Positions 51,320 to 63,665 of a stretch of 64,000 bases of DNA are shown here, one piece after another. The notes beneath the pieces are model-generated. The model did not search any database and was not told the DNA's origin. It worked only from the letters and a program-made list of their open reading frames with translations. Source of the DNA: Erythrophleum ivorense (taxonomy: Eukaryota > Streptophyta > Magnoliopsida > Fabales > Fabaceae). The stretch's first letter is position 1. The number at the start of each line of letters is the position of its first letter. The stretch spans positions 5,399,001 through 5,463,000 of the forward strand of contig JAIUCV010000002.1 of the NCBI GenBank assembly GCA_026724425.1, written 5' to 3'. The position numbers and the translations under genes are program-made.

Positions 51320-51869
51320 TGTTAACAGTGTTAGTAATCCCAACATTCTTTTAACTAATAAAATGATATAATTCCATACCAAATGATGGTCTGAAAGCAG
51401 CCATAGAAAATGAGAGTTAGATAATTCAGCAACCTGCTTTGTCTCTTTAGATTTTCACAAAGAGTGAGAATTGAGGTCGTTAATTTTGGAGAAGTTACCT
51501 TGAGTATATTCTTTTACAATAAAGTTATTGTGTCTCTATTGGTAATCTCCCTATTATTCCACTAATTATTAATTATTTATTTAATAATTAATTAATAATA
51601 AATAATTCTCATTCAACTGATCAATCTAGTGATAGGAAATCAACTAATCACTAAAAAGGATACAGGTTTGGTATCTCCCAACAAGCTTATATACAATCTA
51701 ACCTATCATAGATTATACACAACCAAAACCCAATCTGTTATGGGCTTAATATTATTAACTAGACTTGATTACTTAATTTTAGTTTACGATTTATTCTTAT
51801 TGCTTAAATTAATGCTAATCCATAAATAATTAATAAAATTGTCAAATTAATTAAATAATTAATTCAACA
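51320..51869 (-). repeat. Copia 3' LTR (left copy)
   Basis: Begins TGTTAACAGTGTTAGTAATC on the plus strand and ends AATTCAACA; aligns along its whole length with 57540-58088. In element orientation it runs TGTTGAATT...TGTTAACA. The preceding polypurine tract marks it as the 3' LTR. Confidence 0.93.
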
Positions 51870-51881
51870 ATCTCCCACTTG
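51870..51881 (-). other. Polypurine tract
   Basis: Reads CAAGTGGGAGAT on the minus strand, immediately before the 3' LTR. It is the plus-strand primer site for reverse transcription. Confidence 0.8.
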
Positions 51882-52604
51882 GATAGCATTAATTCAACCA
51901 CTTAGAATAAATAACAGAACAACAAAATTCAAATAACTTAGGCAATCAGTATATACTAAGCGTCAACTGAAATTCAGAAATGAAACTATATTATATCACT
52001 GAATCTGATAAGAAAGCAAGTGATATTAAACTAATCAATACAAAGTTTTATAACTAAATAGAACAAAATGCAAAATTAGTCTTTTAAACCACGGTTCAGA
52101 AAAGAAATAATGCAAAACATTGATTCCAATAGAGAAACAAATGATATTAAATAGGTCTATAATGTTTCATTACCTGAACTAAATGATATCATATGAAATA
52201 TGATACTCCCACTAAACTAGGATTATATCACAAATGTAACAAGACCCATATAAGTAACATGATTTTGAAATACTCCCACGGGTAATCCTTTGGTCAGGGG
52301 ATTTGTAAGCATATGTTCACTAGAGATGTAAGCCACATGAGTTTGAGATTCAGTAATTTTCTCTCTAACAAATAAGAGCTTAACATCAAAATGCTTTGTA
52401 CAACTAGAGTTCTTGTGACTTTGAGAAAATTACACAGCAGAAAGAACTATCGCAATAGATGGTTAGAGAACGTGATATAGAATCAACCAAATTCATGCTA
52501 GAAATCAATTTCCTCAACCATATAACCTAACAAATGGCTTCATAACAAGCAATATACTCTGCCTCCATAGTTGAGGTAGCTGTGAGTGTTTATTTAACAA
52601 TTTT

Positions 52605-52988
52605 TCATGAAACAGCTCCTCCAGACATCATAAAGATGTATCCAGCAGTAGATTTGCGGTCATCTATACAAGATGCATAATCTGAGTTCGTATATCCCAC
52701 AATTTCAAGAAGATCAGACTTTCTATAAGTTAACATATAATGTTTTGTACCCTGTAGGTACCTCATAACTTTCTTTGCAGCTTTCCAATGATCCTTTCCT
52801 GGATCACTCAGGTATCTTCCAAGCACACTAATAGCAAAAGTTATGTCCAGATGAGTGCATACCTGAGCATACATAAGACTGCCAACAGCGAAAGCATAAG
52901 AAATTTTATTCATTTCAACCCTTTCAATGTCATTCTTAAGACATTGTGATTTAGATAACCTTTTGGCCCTTCTAAACAGGCGTAGCAC
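52605..52988 (-). pseudogene. Copia RNase H / RT C-terminal fragment
   Basis: A 127-residue open segment with the Copia hallmarks AVGSLMYAQVCTHLDITFAI, HWKAAKKVMRYLQGTKHYML and GYTNSDYASCIDDRKSTAGY. It is bounded by stops, and neighbouring frames continue the domain, so it is a fragment of a broken polyprotein. Confidence 0.88.
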
Positions 52989-53685
52989 AAGAAGCGCAAG
53001 AGCTCATATTGAATCTTTTAAGCACTCGATCTATATAGGTTGCTTGAGACAAACCAAGAATGCCACGAAACCTATCACGATAGATTTGAATCCCAAGAAC
53101 GTATGAAGCCTCACCAAGATCTTTCATATCAAAGTGGCATAACAACATATGCTTCATTTCATTTAGAAAATTTATTGAGTTGTTGGCCAATATAATATCA
53201 TCAACGTAAAGCACAAGAATAATAAAGTTGCCCTCATCAAATTTCTGATATATGCATTGATCTGAAACATTTTCAACGAACCTGAGAGAGGTAATTACCT
53301 TATCAAACTTCAAATACTACTGCCTGAAAGCTTGTTTCAGCCCATATATGGATCTGCGTAGTTTACATACTAAGTGATTCTTATCAGGTTCAACAAAACC
53401 ATTTGGCTGAGTCATGTAGATTTCTTCATATAAGTCTCCATTTAAGAAAGCAATTTTAACATTCATCTAGTGAAGTTCAAGATCAAATTGAGCAACAAAA
53501 GTCATGACCACTCTAAAAGCATCTTTAGTAAATATTAGAGAAAAATTTTTTATATAGTTAACACCTTCTTTCTGATTGTAGCCTTTGGCTACAAGTCTGG
53601 CCTTATATTTTTTAATTTCATCATCAGCTCCTTGTTTGGTCTTAAAAACCCATTTACAACCAATAGCTTTATGCCCCTTTGGCAA
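52972..53685 (-). pseudogene. Copia reverse transcriptase remnant
   Basis: Two open segments (53685-53467 and 53313-52972) separated by in-frame stops. The first has AIGCKWVFKTKQG and KARLVAKGYNQKEGVNY. The second keeps the catalytic LVLYVDDIILA (YVDD) and DMKDLGEASYVLGIQIYRDR. The core motif is intact but the frame is not. Confidence 0.9.
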
Positions 53686-54059
53686 TTCAGCAAGCTCCTA
53701 TACATGATTACGATTCATAGAGGCAATTTCATCTTTCATGGCCTCCAACCATTCAGATGAGTGGGGCCCTAACATAGCATGTTGAAAAGATAAGGGATCT
53801 ATGTCATCAACCATGTCTGACTCAAATCCCTATAAATAAATCATATAATCATTCGGTATAGCAGATTTGTGAACTCTCTGAGACCGTCTTATTTCAACAA
53901 CTGGCTCATCAATATCTACTGCTGATGGTTCATTACCAGCTTCAACTGATGTCTTAACTATATCACCTCCTTCTGCCGAAGAAGGTGATAAAATAGGCAT
54001 AGGTAAGATTATACTTTCTTCACGTGAATTGATATTCCCAGCAACTTGACTTCTACTAT

Positions 54060-55163
54060 CTAAGTCATTTTCAAAATAATAAGCTCGATCAGATTCAACG
54101 ACTCAGTAGTGTGCGTAAGATAATAAAACCTGCTTTCTCTTGATCTTGTACAATACCCAATAAAGAATCCGCTAATTGTTCTGGAATCAAGTTTCTTTAG
54201 TTGAAGATTATAAGGCCTCACTTCTGCCCTACAACCCCAAACATGAAAATGCTTTAAACTAGGTTTCTTTCTTGAGTAAATTTCATATGGAGTCTTTGGC
54301 ACTGATTTACTAGGTACTTGATTTAGAATAAAAACTGTTGTTTTTAAAGCCTCACCTTATAGGAATTCTGGTAAAGAAGAATGACTAATTATACTTCTTA
54401 CCATATCTATCAAAGTACAATTATGTCTCTCTGCAACTCCATTTTGTTGAGAAGTGCCAGGCATCGTATATTGAGCTTCAATGCCATGCTTCTATAGAAA
54501 TAGAGCAAATGGATCGGGATTTCTACTTGTCTCAGTATATCTTCCATAATATTCTCCATCTCTATCTAATCTGACACATTTAATTACTTTACCAATTTTC
54601 AACTCAACTGCTAACTTAAAAAACTTGAAGGCATCCAATGATTCAGATTTTTCATGTAATAGTTCAATCCATCCATGTCTTGAATGATCATCTATGAAGC
54701 TAATAAAATATTTAAATCCTCCTATAGCACTAGGAGTAATGGGGCCATAAATGTCAGTATGGATTAGATCTAAGACATTCTCATATCTATTTCCTCTTTT
54801 GTTTCTAGCTCTAGCTGGGAATTTACCTTTAATGTAATCAACACAAACTTCAAAATCTGAGAAATCCAAATCTGGTAATACAGCTTGTCTGACCATCCTC
54901 TCAATCCTTTCTCTAGAAATACGACCCAAACACCGATACCATAACATAGATGAATTTTCATTCACCCTTTGGCGTTTGTGTCCAATTACAACATTAACAG
55001 GGCTACTTGAAGATTCAACTGGACAATGATTCAAATTTAAACAATACAACCTATTCTGTAAAGAAGCAGAACTAATAATAACATAATTAAAATAAATGTC
55101 AGTCTTTCCATTTCCTTGCCAGAAGGAATAACCACAATTGTCTAATATAGAACTGGAAATCAA
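54060..55163 (-). pseudogene. Copia integrase remnant
   Basis: The segment 55163-54492 carries the pre-integrase region (SSMLWYRCLGRISRERIERM) and the DDE core start (DLIHTDIYGPITPSAIGGFK, ISFIDDHSRHGWIELL). A frame break follows. The segment 54302-54060 has the C-terminal KTPYEIYSRKKPSLKHFHVW and ISGFFIGY. Several in-frame stops lie between. Confidence 0.88.
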
Positions 55164-55327
55164 ATTCCTTCTTAAAGAAGGTACATAAACAATCCCAAAA
55201 TAGTCCTCTCATTTTCACTTGGGATCCGCTAGTTTTTGAGCCCCTGTAAAGAATTTGTAACATGTACAGTTGCACTAAAATCCAACCACCAAGAGTCAGG
55301 TGATATTTCAAAATTGTTGGATTCAAA

Positions 55328-56190
55328 TCAGACTAGAGCTAGAGGAGTAAATTCAAAAAATATACCTTTTCTCTCAAGCTTATTCTTTAGCTTATAACAA
55401 TTAGATATCTTATGGCCAAACTTCTTACAACAATGGCATTGACCCATGAAGATTTTCTTCTTTGCCACGTTGTTGTACTTTCCATCTTTCTTTGATCCAA
55501 ATCCCCCTGTTTTCTTGTTCTCAGTATGTGACTCAGGCCTCTTGCCCTTTTTGTCATTACCACCTACCTTGCTGCTAGAGCTATGAGACAAATAGTTTAC
55601 AGAATGAGCTTTCTTGATTGATTCCTCCTCTTGAGTCACAATAGAGATCATCTAATTTATAATCTACTCAGCCTCCTGAGAATTATAAGTAGTCCTCAAA
55701 ACTCCATACTCAACTGGGAGAGACTGCAAAACACAGTAAACTAAGTAACTTTCTCCTAATTCTACATTAAAGGACTTCGGTTTGTTGTAGTAGTTTACAA
55801 GCTTCATTATATGTTCCTAAACACCTAACACTCCATCATAATGAATGTTATCCAACAGTGAAATGTAGTAAGCTTTCTGACTCTTATCAAATTTTTTAAA
55901 TTTCTCTGCAATTGCATTTAAATACTTTGTTGCAATGTCCTTTTTAGGAATACTCTGTCTAATTGTTTTTTCAATAGTGAATTTTATCACTGCCAAATAG
56001 ATTCTATTGGACTTATGTCATTGCTTGTGATGGGTCCTATCAGCTGCACTTGACTCATTAGTGAGATATGCAGGTTTTGGCTTTTTAAGTACCAAATCTT
56101 CTTTTGAGATTGTGAGGTACAAGTCCAGAGATTCCTTCCAATCATCATAATTTATCCCATTCAGAGTGTTCACCACAGATAGTTGCTGAG
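55328..56190 (-). pseudogene. Copia gag remnant with CCHC zinc knuckle
   Basis: The open segment 55651-55328 includes a CX2CX4HX4C knuckle (CHCCKKFGHKISNC) after a Lys/Ser-rich linker. Upstream (higher coordinates), broken frames still read as gag, for example NGINYDDWKESLDLYLT near 56150. Stops near 56030, 55817 and 55652 interrupt it. Confidence 0.8.
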
Positions 56191-57523
56191 TTACAGAAAT
56201 TGGGAAATATTAATTATGTGTGCACAACATAATTATATAATAGAATTTTCCACCAAAACTTAGTTAAAGCAATTATATATCAAAATTGTTCATCATAGTT
56301 CCACCTAAAGGTTGAAAAAATTATGATAAATCTAGAAAACTCATATGTACTATAAAGACTTAATTCACTAAAAGAGTTCACATGAAATGCATCAATATTT
56401 TGTACCGATACGGTACAAGTAATATTGACACAATAGAATGAACTGCCAACCTAATCAAAACAATACACACTCATAATTGGGCCCACAATAGGTAGGCTCA
56501 CAATCATTATGTGTGTTTAAATATAAACAGTCCCACAATAATCATTAAGAATATGAAAATTTATATAATCAAAATATTTTGGCATTTAATAATGCAATAT
56601 ACAAATTTTATGTGCTCTCAAAAAATTTATTAACATACCTAAATGTTCAACCAGAGAGTGAGAGCAGCATAATAAATTTATGGTCATGTGCAGTATATGT
56701 ACAAAAATTTTCATGCCAAAATTTTAGAATTATAAGAGTGTTCAACATTGTTTAAACTTTGCCAAAATTGTAGAAAATATTTAAAGGCCTTAAAAATTTT
56801 ATAAAAATAACCACTGAATAGAAAATAAAATTTTGAAGCTATAGGAAAAAATGGGGATGAAAAATGACATTTACAAACCCCACACGCGCCCCCACGCACC
56901 TGGAGGTGCTTGTGGGATTGGCTGGAGCAGGTTGTCTTCAACCTTGCTCTAGCCAAGGTCTGTCTGCCATGGATGAGCAACACGAAGCTTCAAAACTATG
57001 GTCCTTTTATGCAATTTTCATCCTAGAAACATTCCAATTCATGCGTTAATCTATAAGCACAAATCAATTGATGGAAATTTGTAACAAGAAGGTCGAAAAA
57101 AAGGTTGAAATTTTTTTGAAAAATCTCATATTCACATCTCATCCTCTAGGGAATTTCAACACCAAAACTTGTTACTTTTCGATCCTAGGAACGTCTAGAA
57201 ATATGTTTTAAGTTTCAATCGAAATTAAAAACTAATCAAAACAACAGATCAAGCCAAGGAATATTGCTGGAAAAAAAATTCTCAGATCTCATTGTTCATG
57301 AGGATATGATGTAATTTTTTTACAATTAATCATGTGACAGACTTCCAATTGCATGAAAGTATCTTCAATTCGAACCAATTTATCAATGTGTCGAAGGAAT
57401 TGAGGATTCCCAATTTCTAAGGTTTGAGTTTCACAAAATTGAAAAAATTTCCATGCAATTCAAAATTCTGATGATGGAGAATTAATAATTAATTATGCAA
57501 TCAAAATAATACTATTAACATAT

Positions 57524-57535
57524 GCTCTGATACCA
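57524..57535 (-). other. Primer-binding site (initiator tRNA-Met type)
   Basis: On the minus strand TGGTATCAGAGC lies 4 nt inside the 5' LTR. This is the standard Copia primer site for initiator methionine tRNA. Confidence 0.92.
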
Positions 57536-57539
57536 TTTA

Positions 57540-58088
57540 TGTTAACAGTATTAGTAATCCCAACATTTATTTAACTAATAAAATGATAGAATTCCATACT
57601 TGATGATGGCCTGAAAGTAGCCATAGATGATCAAAATTAGATAATTCAATAACCTGCTTTGCCCCTTTAAATTTTCACAGAGAATGGGACTTAAGATCAT
57701 TAATTTGGAAAAGTTATCTTGAGTATATTCTTCTACGATAAAGTTATCGTGTCTCTATTGGTAACCTCCATATTATTCCACTAATTATTAATTAATTATT
57801 TAATACTCAATTAATAATAAATAATTCCTATTCAACTTATCAGTCTAGTGATAGGAAACCAACTGATAACTGAAAGGGCTGCAAGTTGAGCATCTCCCAA
57901 CAGGCTTATGTACAATCCAACTTATCATAGATTATACACAACCAAAACCCAATCTATTCTGAACTTGATATTATTAACTGAGCCTGATTACTTAATTTTA
58001 GTTTACAATTTATTTTTATTGATTAAATTAATGCTAATCCATAAATAATTAATAAAATTTTCAAATTAATTAAATAATTAATTCAACA
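57540..58088 (-). repeat. Copia 5' LTR (right copy)
   Basis: Matches 51320-51869 along its length with scattered substitutions and small indels. The primer-binding site sits just inside it, so it is the 5' LTR. Confidence 0.93.
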
Positions 58089-58844
58089 AATATAGGTCAA
58101 ATTAGTTGAACCACGATGTCAATAATTGCAATGTCTTCTCGCTTCTCTTTCTCTTTTTATTACTTGATTGATAGTGTGTATGGGTGTTTGGCTTAATTGT
58201 TTGTCTTGATTATTTAAACTCTGGGATTCAAATACCAACAAAACGTTGGTCTATATGTCAGGGGAAGCATAACCCAGTGACACTGGAAATTAATACTTGA
58301 TAAATACTTAGCATTTGGCTAGTTAATTGTTTAACGGCTTTACACTGCCAATTATATGGGAGGTGGAGAGTTCTGTTTCTTTCTGATTTATCAGAAAATA
58401 AGGAAAGTGGAGTCAAGGTTCTTATTCTGACATGTAGGGTTACTATCTTCTTATGGATATCCAATGCATTCCAGCAGCTGTCTTAAAATTTGCTTTCGTG
58501 CTAACCTTTATAGCTTGCCTTGAAGGTAATGAGAGCCTAAGTGTTTCATAAAAGTTTAGTGTTAATATGGTTTTTATTTTTCTGGAGTGAAGTGGAAGAA
58601 GAGGTGAAAGCTGTGGGAGGTTTAGAAGCATCTGTAGGGAAAGTTAGCGCAAGTTTCTTAAAAATTTTAAAGGAAGGAAGTTTCATTTAGTTGACACCTT
58701 CTTCCCCGTGTATTGGCTTTGAGCCTTCATTAAGATAGCGATACTTCTAAACTTCGAAAGCAATTGACTTAAAAGTTCTGGTTTGTCACTGACTTTAATA
58801 TCCTTGATGTTTTGATAGCTATTTATATCCTTAATATTTTGTAG
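58089..58844. other. Region between the Copia element and the ALAD pseudogene
   Basis: The first 100 bp probably belong to the older LTR interrupted by the Copia insertion. The rest shows no recognisable exon. The minus-strand ORFs at 58258-58631 lack known motifs. The missing 5' exons of the ALAD copy were looked for here and not found. Confidence 0.45.
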
Positions 58845-60609
58845 GAATTATTTTGTGTGGCGAGACAATTCATCAATTATGCAAACAGGCTGTAGCCTAG
58901 GTATTTTGATTACATTTCTTACAATCATAATATTTGCATTTTAGGCAGGTACCAATTGTTTTCTCGGCTTTCTGGATATACTGGTTAGTTGTTACCTCCA
59001 CTAAGGCCTTTGAGCCTTCTATCTTCACATAGAATTTGCTTGGTGATTTGCTTCTTATTTGACGAAAAATGCTCTTCTAAGGAAAACTGAATTGGTCAAT
59101 TTGAAGTGTTGTTAGGTCATATTGTTTGTTTTGATTAATGCAAGGAGGAGAAATGTGCTATCTCGATGTCATAAAATGAAAGAAGAGAAAAGGAGTTATC
59201 ATCACATGATATTTTCCTAAAATTATAGGGGAGGTTAAGAGTTAGGCATTGTTAATGGCGGATGTCACCATAACTTTGTTCCCAAGCTACTAGGTCTTCT
59301 TTTTCCCCTTCTTTATCGCCTAGTGACTTCATTTAGTTTTTAATTCCCCTCTATATTTCTACAAAAGGCCCCAGTTGCAGTAGATGTTGTCAACCCTAAT
59401 GATATGATGGATGACCATGTAGAAGCAATGCAAACAGCTCTTGATGGTGAAGGCTCTTAGCATGTTTCTATAATGTCCTATACAACAAAGTAATCTTATT
59501 ACACAACCATTTCTTTCTTGCTTCTTTCATTTGAAGTGCTTAGCATATTGATTTTAAGTGCAGCTGTCCCATTATGCACGAATTCATTTTTTCTTATGCC
59601 ATAGCCTATGGCACTTCAAGTCCTTCAGATGTGCATCTTCTTCATCCCATCACACCAATGTTGCTAATTATTGCTCTTACTTAGTTTCCTCTTTGACAAA
59701 CCAAATTATGCTATTCGTACAAGAGGGCATTGTTGGATATTATTCTCAGCTCCATCACTTTCTTTTATCTGGTGTATAATTCACTGTACTAAACCTTTCC
59801 ATGTATATGTAGCTAACATGTATGCAAGTTCATTTTATGGTCCATTTATAGAAGCACTGAACTCAACCCCAATTTGGGGATAAGAAGACGTATGTGCTTT
59901 CTTGAAGTTAACTTTCATCTATCTAATAAATTATAAATTATTAATGTTGACTTTTCTCATAAATACAGCTGGCTATCAGATGAACCCAGCAAATTACAGA
60001 GAGGCTCTAATGGAGATGCAGGAGGATGAATCTGTTGGAGCTAATATTCTCTTGGTTGGTTTAGTCTAATGTTTGTGTGTGTGTGCGCTACCATTTGAAA
60101 CTCATTCTCATGATTGTGTTTTCTTTTATAAACTTCAAAATTGAATTTTCAGGTGAAACTAGGCCTTCCTTATTTGGATATTATGAGGTTGTTAAGGGAT
60201 AATTCTCCTTTGCCTATTGCAGCATATCAAGTTCTTCTCTTGCTCATTCTAGAAACAAGGCAGAATATCTCTGATGAAAAAAATTATGAAATATCAAATA
60301 TTACCAGTAAATGTTGCTCAAAACTAAGCAGATGGGACAGAAGTCTATTGATAGGAAAAGAAATACACTTTGAATTTAACATCAGGTTAGAGTAGGCGAT
60401 AAGTCTCTAAATAGTGTGTTTTTCTAATGAGTTCTATAGGGATTTATCAAGGTTTTTAATAGATTGTGATCTCTTTTACACCAAATGCAGTGATATTTTG
60501 TGTTCAAAGGGCTTTTTGACTCTAATATAATAAAAAAAAACAAATAACCTAAAAGTTGCGCCGCCAAAACAATTTTTGCAAATATTTAAAAAAATATATT
60601 AAGAGAATT

Positions 60610-60628
60610 GCGGCATCAGAGATGCCGC
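60610..60628. repeat. Perfect GC-rich palindrome
   Basis: GCGGCATC-AGA-GATGCCGC, an 8-bp perfect stem with a 3-nt loop, in the left arm of the inverted repeat. It stands out in surroundings of about 75% AT. Confidence 0.85.
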
Positions 60629-61941
60629 GACCCTCTTATATATATATAAAAAATTTCTTACCCCGAAGCTGCAGCTAGCAGGAGGACGCAGTGCATAATG
60701 CAACTGTTAGGGTCCTTAATAATCATATATTCAAATGCATTGACAGGCTTAAGAGGGAGAAATAATATATTTGATTTGTTTTCTTATTTTGATTTTGTTT
60801 ATCTTGTACATACCCCTAGCTTACACGTTGCTTTACTTCATCTTACACTTGCTTTTGTACTATTCCTTCTCCAAAGTACTTGTCCACAAATCATTTGCAC
60901 ACCCTGTATTTGCACAAATCATGGCTCTCATTTGAATTGTTGAAATTTAATTTAAATGATTTAGATTTTATATATTTATTTTATTTTTATTTTTTAAATT
61001 TTCTAAGATACAAAAATATAAAAAAAATAATTTTATAATTTTTAACTAAAAATAAATTTCATATAAAAAATAAAAAATATATATTTTATAAAATTTAGAC
61101 CATTTAAATTTAATTTAAATTATTTAAATTAAAATACATTTTTGATTCTTTAGAGAACCTAAGTTACATCTTATAGATTTTATACTTATAAATTTTAAAT
61201 TAAAATATATTTTTGTATATTTATAAATTTTATTTTATTTTTATTCTTCATATTTTTCTTTTTACATTTGCTACTTGGCTTTTTTACACTGTTACTTAAG
61301 TTTTAAAAATTAAAAACTTTAATATTAATTCGCAAAAACTATTGCGTGATATACTTAATATATTTTTTTTATTTTTTTAAAAGTGATTTGCAATAAAAAA
61401 ATGTCTGTCAATATAATTAATGACACAATTATTTTTTTTAATGCAATCCACTTAAAAAGAATTAAATTATAAGATAAAAGTGATTTGCAACAAAAAAAAG
61501 CTTAATAAGTTTTTTTATAAGATTTTTAATGAGACAAAATATTTTTTAACACAAATCACTTGATTATATTTTTTATATATTTTATAAATTAAATATTATA
61601 TTTTTTATATTATATGAAATAAATAAATTACATTATATTTTTTTATATATAATATGTAATTTAAAATATACTTTGAGTTGGTGAAAATGTTATCCAATTT
61701 TACTTTACATACAAGATAAACAAACAAAAAGCAAATAAAATCAAAATAAGAAAACAAATCTAATATATTATTTCTCCCTCTTAAACTTATCCAGCGCTTG
61801 AATCTATGATCATTAAAGACCCTTAACAGTTGCATTCCTCCTACTAGCTGCAACTTTGGGGTAAGAAAAATTTTTTAAGATATATAAGAGGGTTGTGGCA
61901 TCAGGGATGTCACGACTCTCTTAATTTTTTCTTTCAAAAAT

Positions 61942-61974
61942 ATGGGTCGCGCTATTAGAGATGTCGCGACCCAT
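61942..61974. repeat. GC-rich hairpin
   Basis: ATGGGTCGCG and CGCGACCCAT form a 10-bp perfect stem around a 13-nt loop in the right arm of the inverted repeat. Confidence 0.8.
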
Positions 61975-62145
61975 TTCAAAAAAAAATTTTAAGTATCTGT
62001 AAAAATTGTTTTGGCAGCTCAGGTTTTAAGTTATTTATTTATTTATTTTTACTATATTGGAGTCAAAAAGCCATGTTCAAAGACTTTTGAGTGTAAAGAG
62101 ATGGTTTTATGCACAAATCTCCCCAATTTAGGACTTAAATGCATT

Positions 62146-63497
62146 GAATGTTTTATCTTTGTTTAAACCTTTAATTCCCATGTTTATTTGATTAAAAGTG
62201 TGGTTTATGGAGTTAATTTGTAGCTTTTGCTTTGTCCCTGTGATTAGGATTGATTAGAATTAGTTTAGGTTAGTTTAAGTCTTTAGTTGAATTTTAATTG
62301 TTTTCTTATTAGTTTTGTTTGTCTTTCATGTCTGTAGGTTAGTGTAAGTTTTTGGTTTTGTTTGAGCCAAGGAAGCAATTGAGAGAAGTGTTGTTGCCAT
62401 ACTTGCGACTTAGTGCAATTTGGAGCAAGAGGCAGAGCTCAGTGTCACAGCCACCAATGCTTATCCTCCGCGGCAAGGTTGCACCTCTTTTGGTACAAAA
62501 GGGCTTCGGCGCTGCAGCAAGCAACTTGTTTTGGCTGGGGAACAAAAGCTAATTCTTGTAAGTAAATTGCTTGACCCAAATTTCAAAAGAGAAGCTTTAT
62601 TTTCACGATTTCTAATTTTTATGCGCGTAGATTTCCTAGAGTCTTTTGAAAAGGTCACTTTGGAAGGAGATTGAAGCTTGAGGAAGACATTCAATCTTAG
62701 ATCCAAGTGCAAAGGTGTGATTATGATCTAATTCTTTATATGAATTGTAATATCTACACTTCTTCTTCAACGCCTTTTGATTTGTATACGAATTTTGTTG
62801 CGTAAGTTCTGGATTTGTGGACTAGATTTGTGGAGATTTTATCAATAGTAATAAATTTTTTATTAATTGTGGTGTTGATGTTGTAGTTGTATGAACTAAT
62901 ACTTTACTCAACCTAGAGTAACGATCCAGTGGAAATTCATTTAACAGTTAAAATGTCTGTGGCCTTGTTGTGGTTTCTACGACTTCAATAGCTTGGGAAT
63001 ATAAAAGCTATGAACTTCGTGCATTCTATCAATGACGTTTTGAAGAGTCAAGTGAAATGAAAAATAGGAAAAATGGAAAGTTGATGAAGAAATTTCTTTG
63101 ATATGATAATTTATTTTAAACATCTTTAAACAAGTTACAAATGACCACATTCTATGTGTTCTGCAAAAAGATTACTCAACTTTTCCAAGCCTCTCTCACT
63201 TCGCCTTTGTGGAGATGGGTCTTGCATGCAGAGGATGGAAGGTGTCTATGATAAGAAGATAGAATTACGGCATACGGCATATGATTGTTGTTTGACAAAG
63301 ATTAATTGATGTAGTATAGCTTGATAATTTAACCTGCTATGTGTATATTAAGTTATCACATAGAAATAAAATAAATGCACTTCATGCTTATATGTGAAAG
63401 AGAAGATCTAGTTCTTGATAAGGAAAATATGTATGTTCCGTTTTATCATATTTCTCTTCTCCCAAGTCGTTTTTATCCTATTTAATCCATGGCAAAG
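62146..63497. other. Non-coding part of the pseudogene insertion
   Basis: About 1.35 kb. Overlapping short ORFs on both strands at 62339-62712 suggest a former coding or LTR piece, but no family is recognisable. The last 200 bp should be original ALAD intron before the final exon relic. Confidence 0.4.
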
Positions 63498-63665
63498 GTT
63501 TCTGCAGAATACTCGACGATAAAAGCTGGGGGTGCTCTCAAAATGATTGACGAAGGAAGGGTTTGATGGAGTCACTGTTGTGCCTTTGAGGGGCTGGTGC
63601 TGACATCATCCTTTACATACTTTGCTCTACAGGCTGCCAGATGTTTGTGTGGGGAGAAGAGGTGA

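Larger units (their letters stand above)
51320..58088 (-). mobile_element. Degenerate Ty1/Copia LTR retrotransposon
   Basis: A full-length 6.77 kb element on the minus strand. Two similar LTRs of about 550 bp bound it, each with TG...CA ends, a tRNA-Met-type primer-binding site inside the 5' LTR (right) and a polypurine tract inside the 3' LTR (left). Domain order on the minus strand is gag, CCHC knuckle, integrase, reverse transcriptase, RNase H, which is the Copia order. In-frame stops and frameshifts break the polyprotein, so the copy cannot be autonomous. Flanking 5-mers GATAT and AATAT are a target duplication with one mismatch. By eye roughly one position in eight differs between the LTRs, implying an old insertion. 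Confidence 0.93.
60425..62145. mobile_element. Large inverted repeat (arms about 380-440 bp) inside the ALAD pseudogene
   Basis: The left arm (about 60425-60812) reappears inverted at about 61705-62145. Shared blocks in order include 'ggctttttgactc', 'gccaaaacaatttttgca', 'ctgcagctagcaggagga', 'gcaactgttagggtcctta' and 'aagagggagaaataatatat'. The arms enclose about 0.9 kb of AT-rich DNA with no coding frame. Each arm holds GC-rich palindromes. The structure fits a foldback or long-TIR non-autonomous DNA transposon, or two copies of one repeat in opposite orientation. Target-site duplications were not resolved. Confidence 0.7.
58845..63665 (+). pseudogene. HEMB1: Delta-aminolevulinic acid dehydratase (ALAD/HEMB) pseudogene, 5'-truncated
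   Basis: ALAD condenses two 5-aminolevulinate molecules to porphobilinogen in the plastid tetrapyrrole pathway. Six exon relics in order: 58845-58900 (GETIHQLCKQAVA), 59368-59489 (DVVNPNDMMDD...VSIMSYTTK), about 59813-59893 (YASSFYGPFIEALNS), 59969-60054 (YQMNPANYREALMEMQEDES), 60153-60230 (GLPYLDIMRLLRDNSPLPIA) and 63498-63665 (IKAGGALKMIDEGR, then ADIIL and frame-shifted LQAARCLCGEKR, stop). Disabling changes: TAG at 58898-58900 and 59458-59460, TGA at 63587-63589, and frameshifts near 59874, 63564 and 63612. Introns are kept, so it arose by DNA duplication, not retroposition. The substrate-site lysine context is altered (VKLGLPYLD for VKPGLPYLD). N-terminal exons are absent. A 3.3 kb insertion separates the last two relics. 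Confidence 0.9.

Noticed and set aside
62339..62712. Overlapping ORFs of 66-84 codons on both strands
   Set aside because: No conserved motif in any frame, and mutual overlap shows they cannot all be real; likely repeat-derived.
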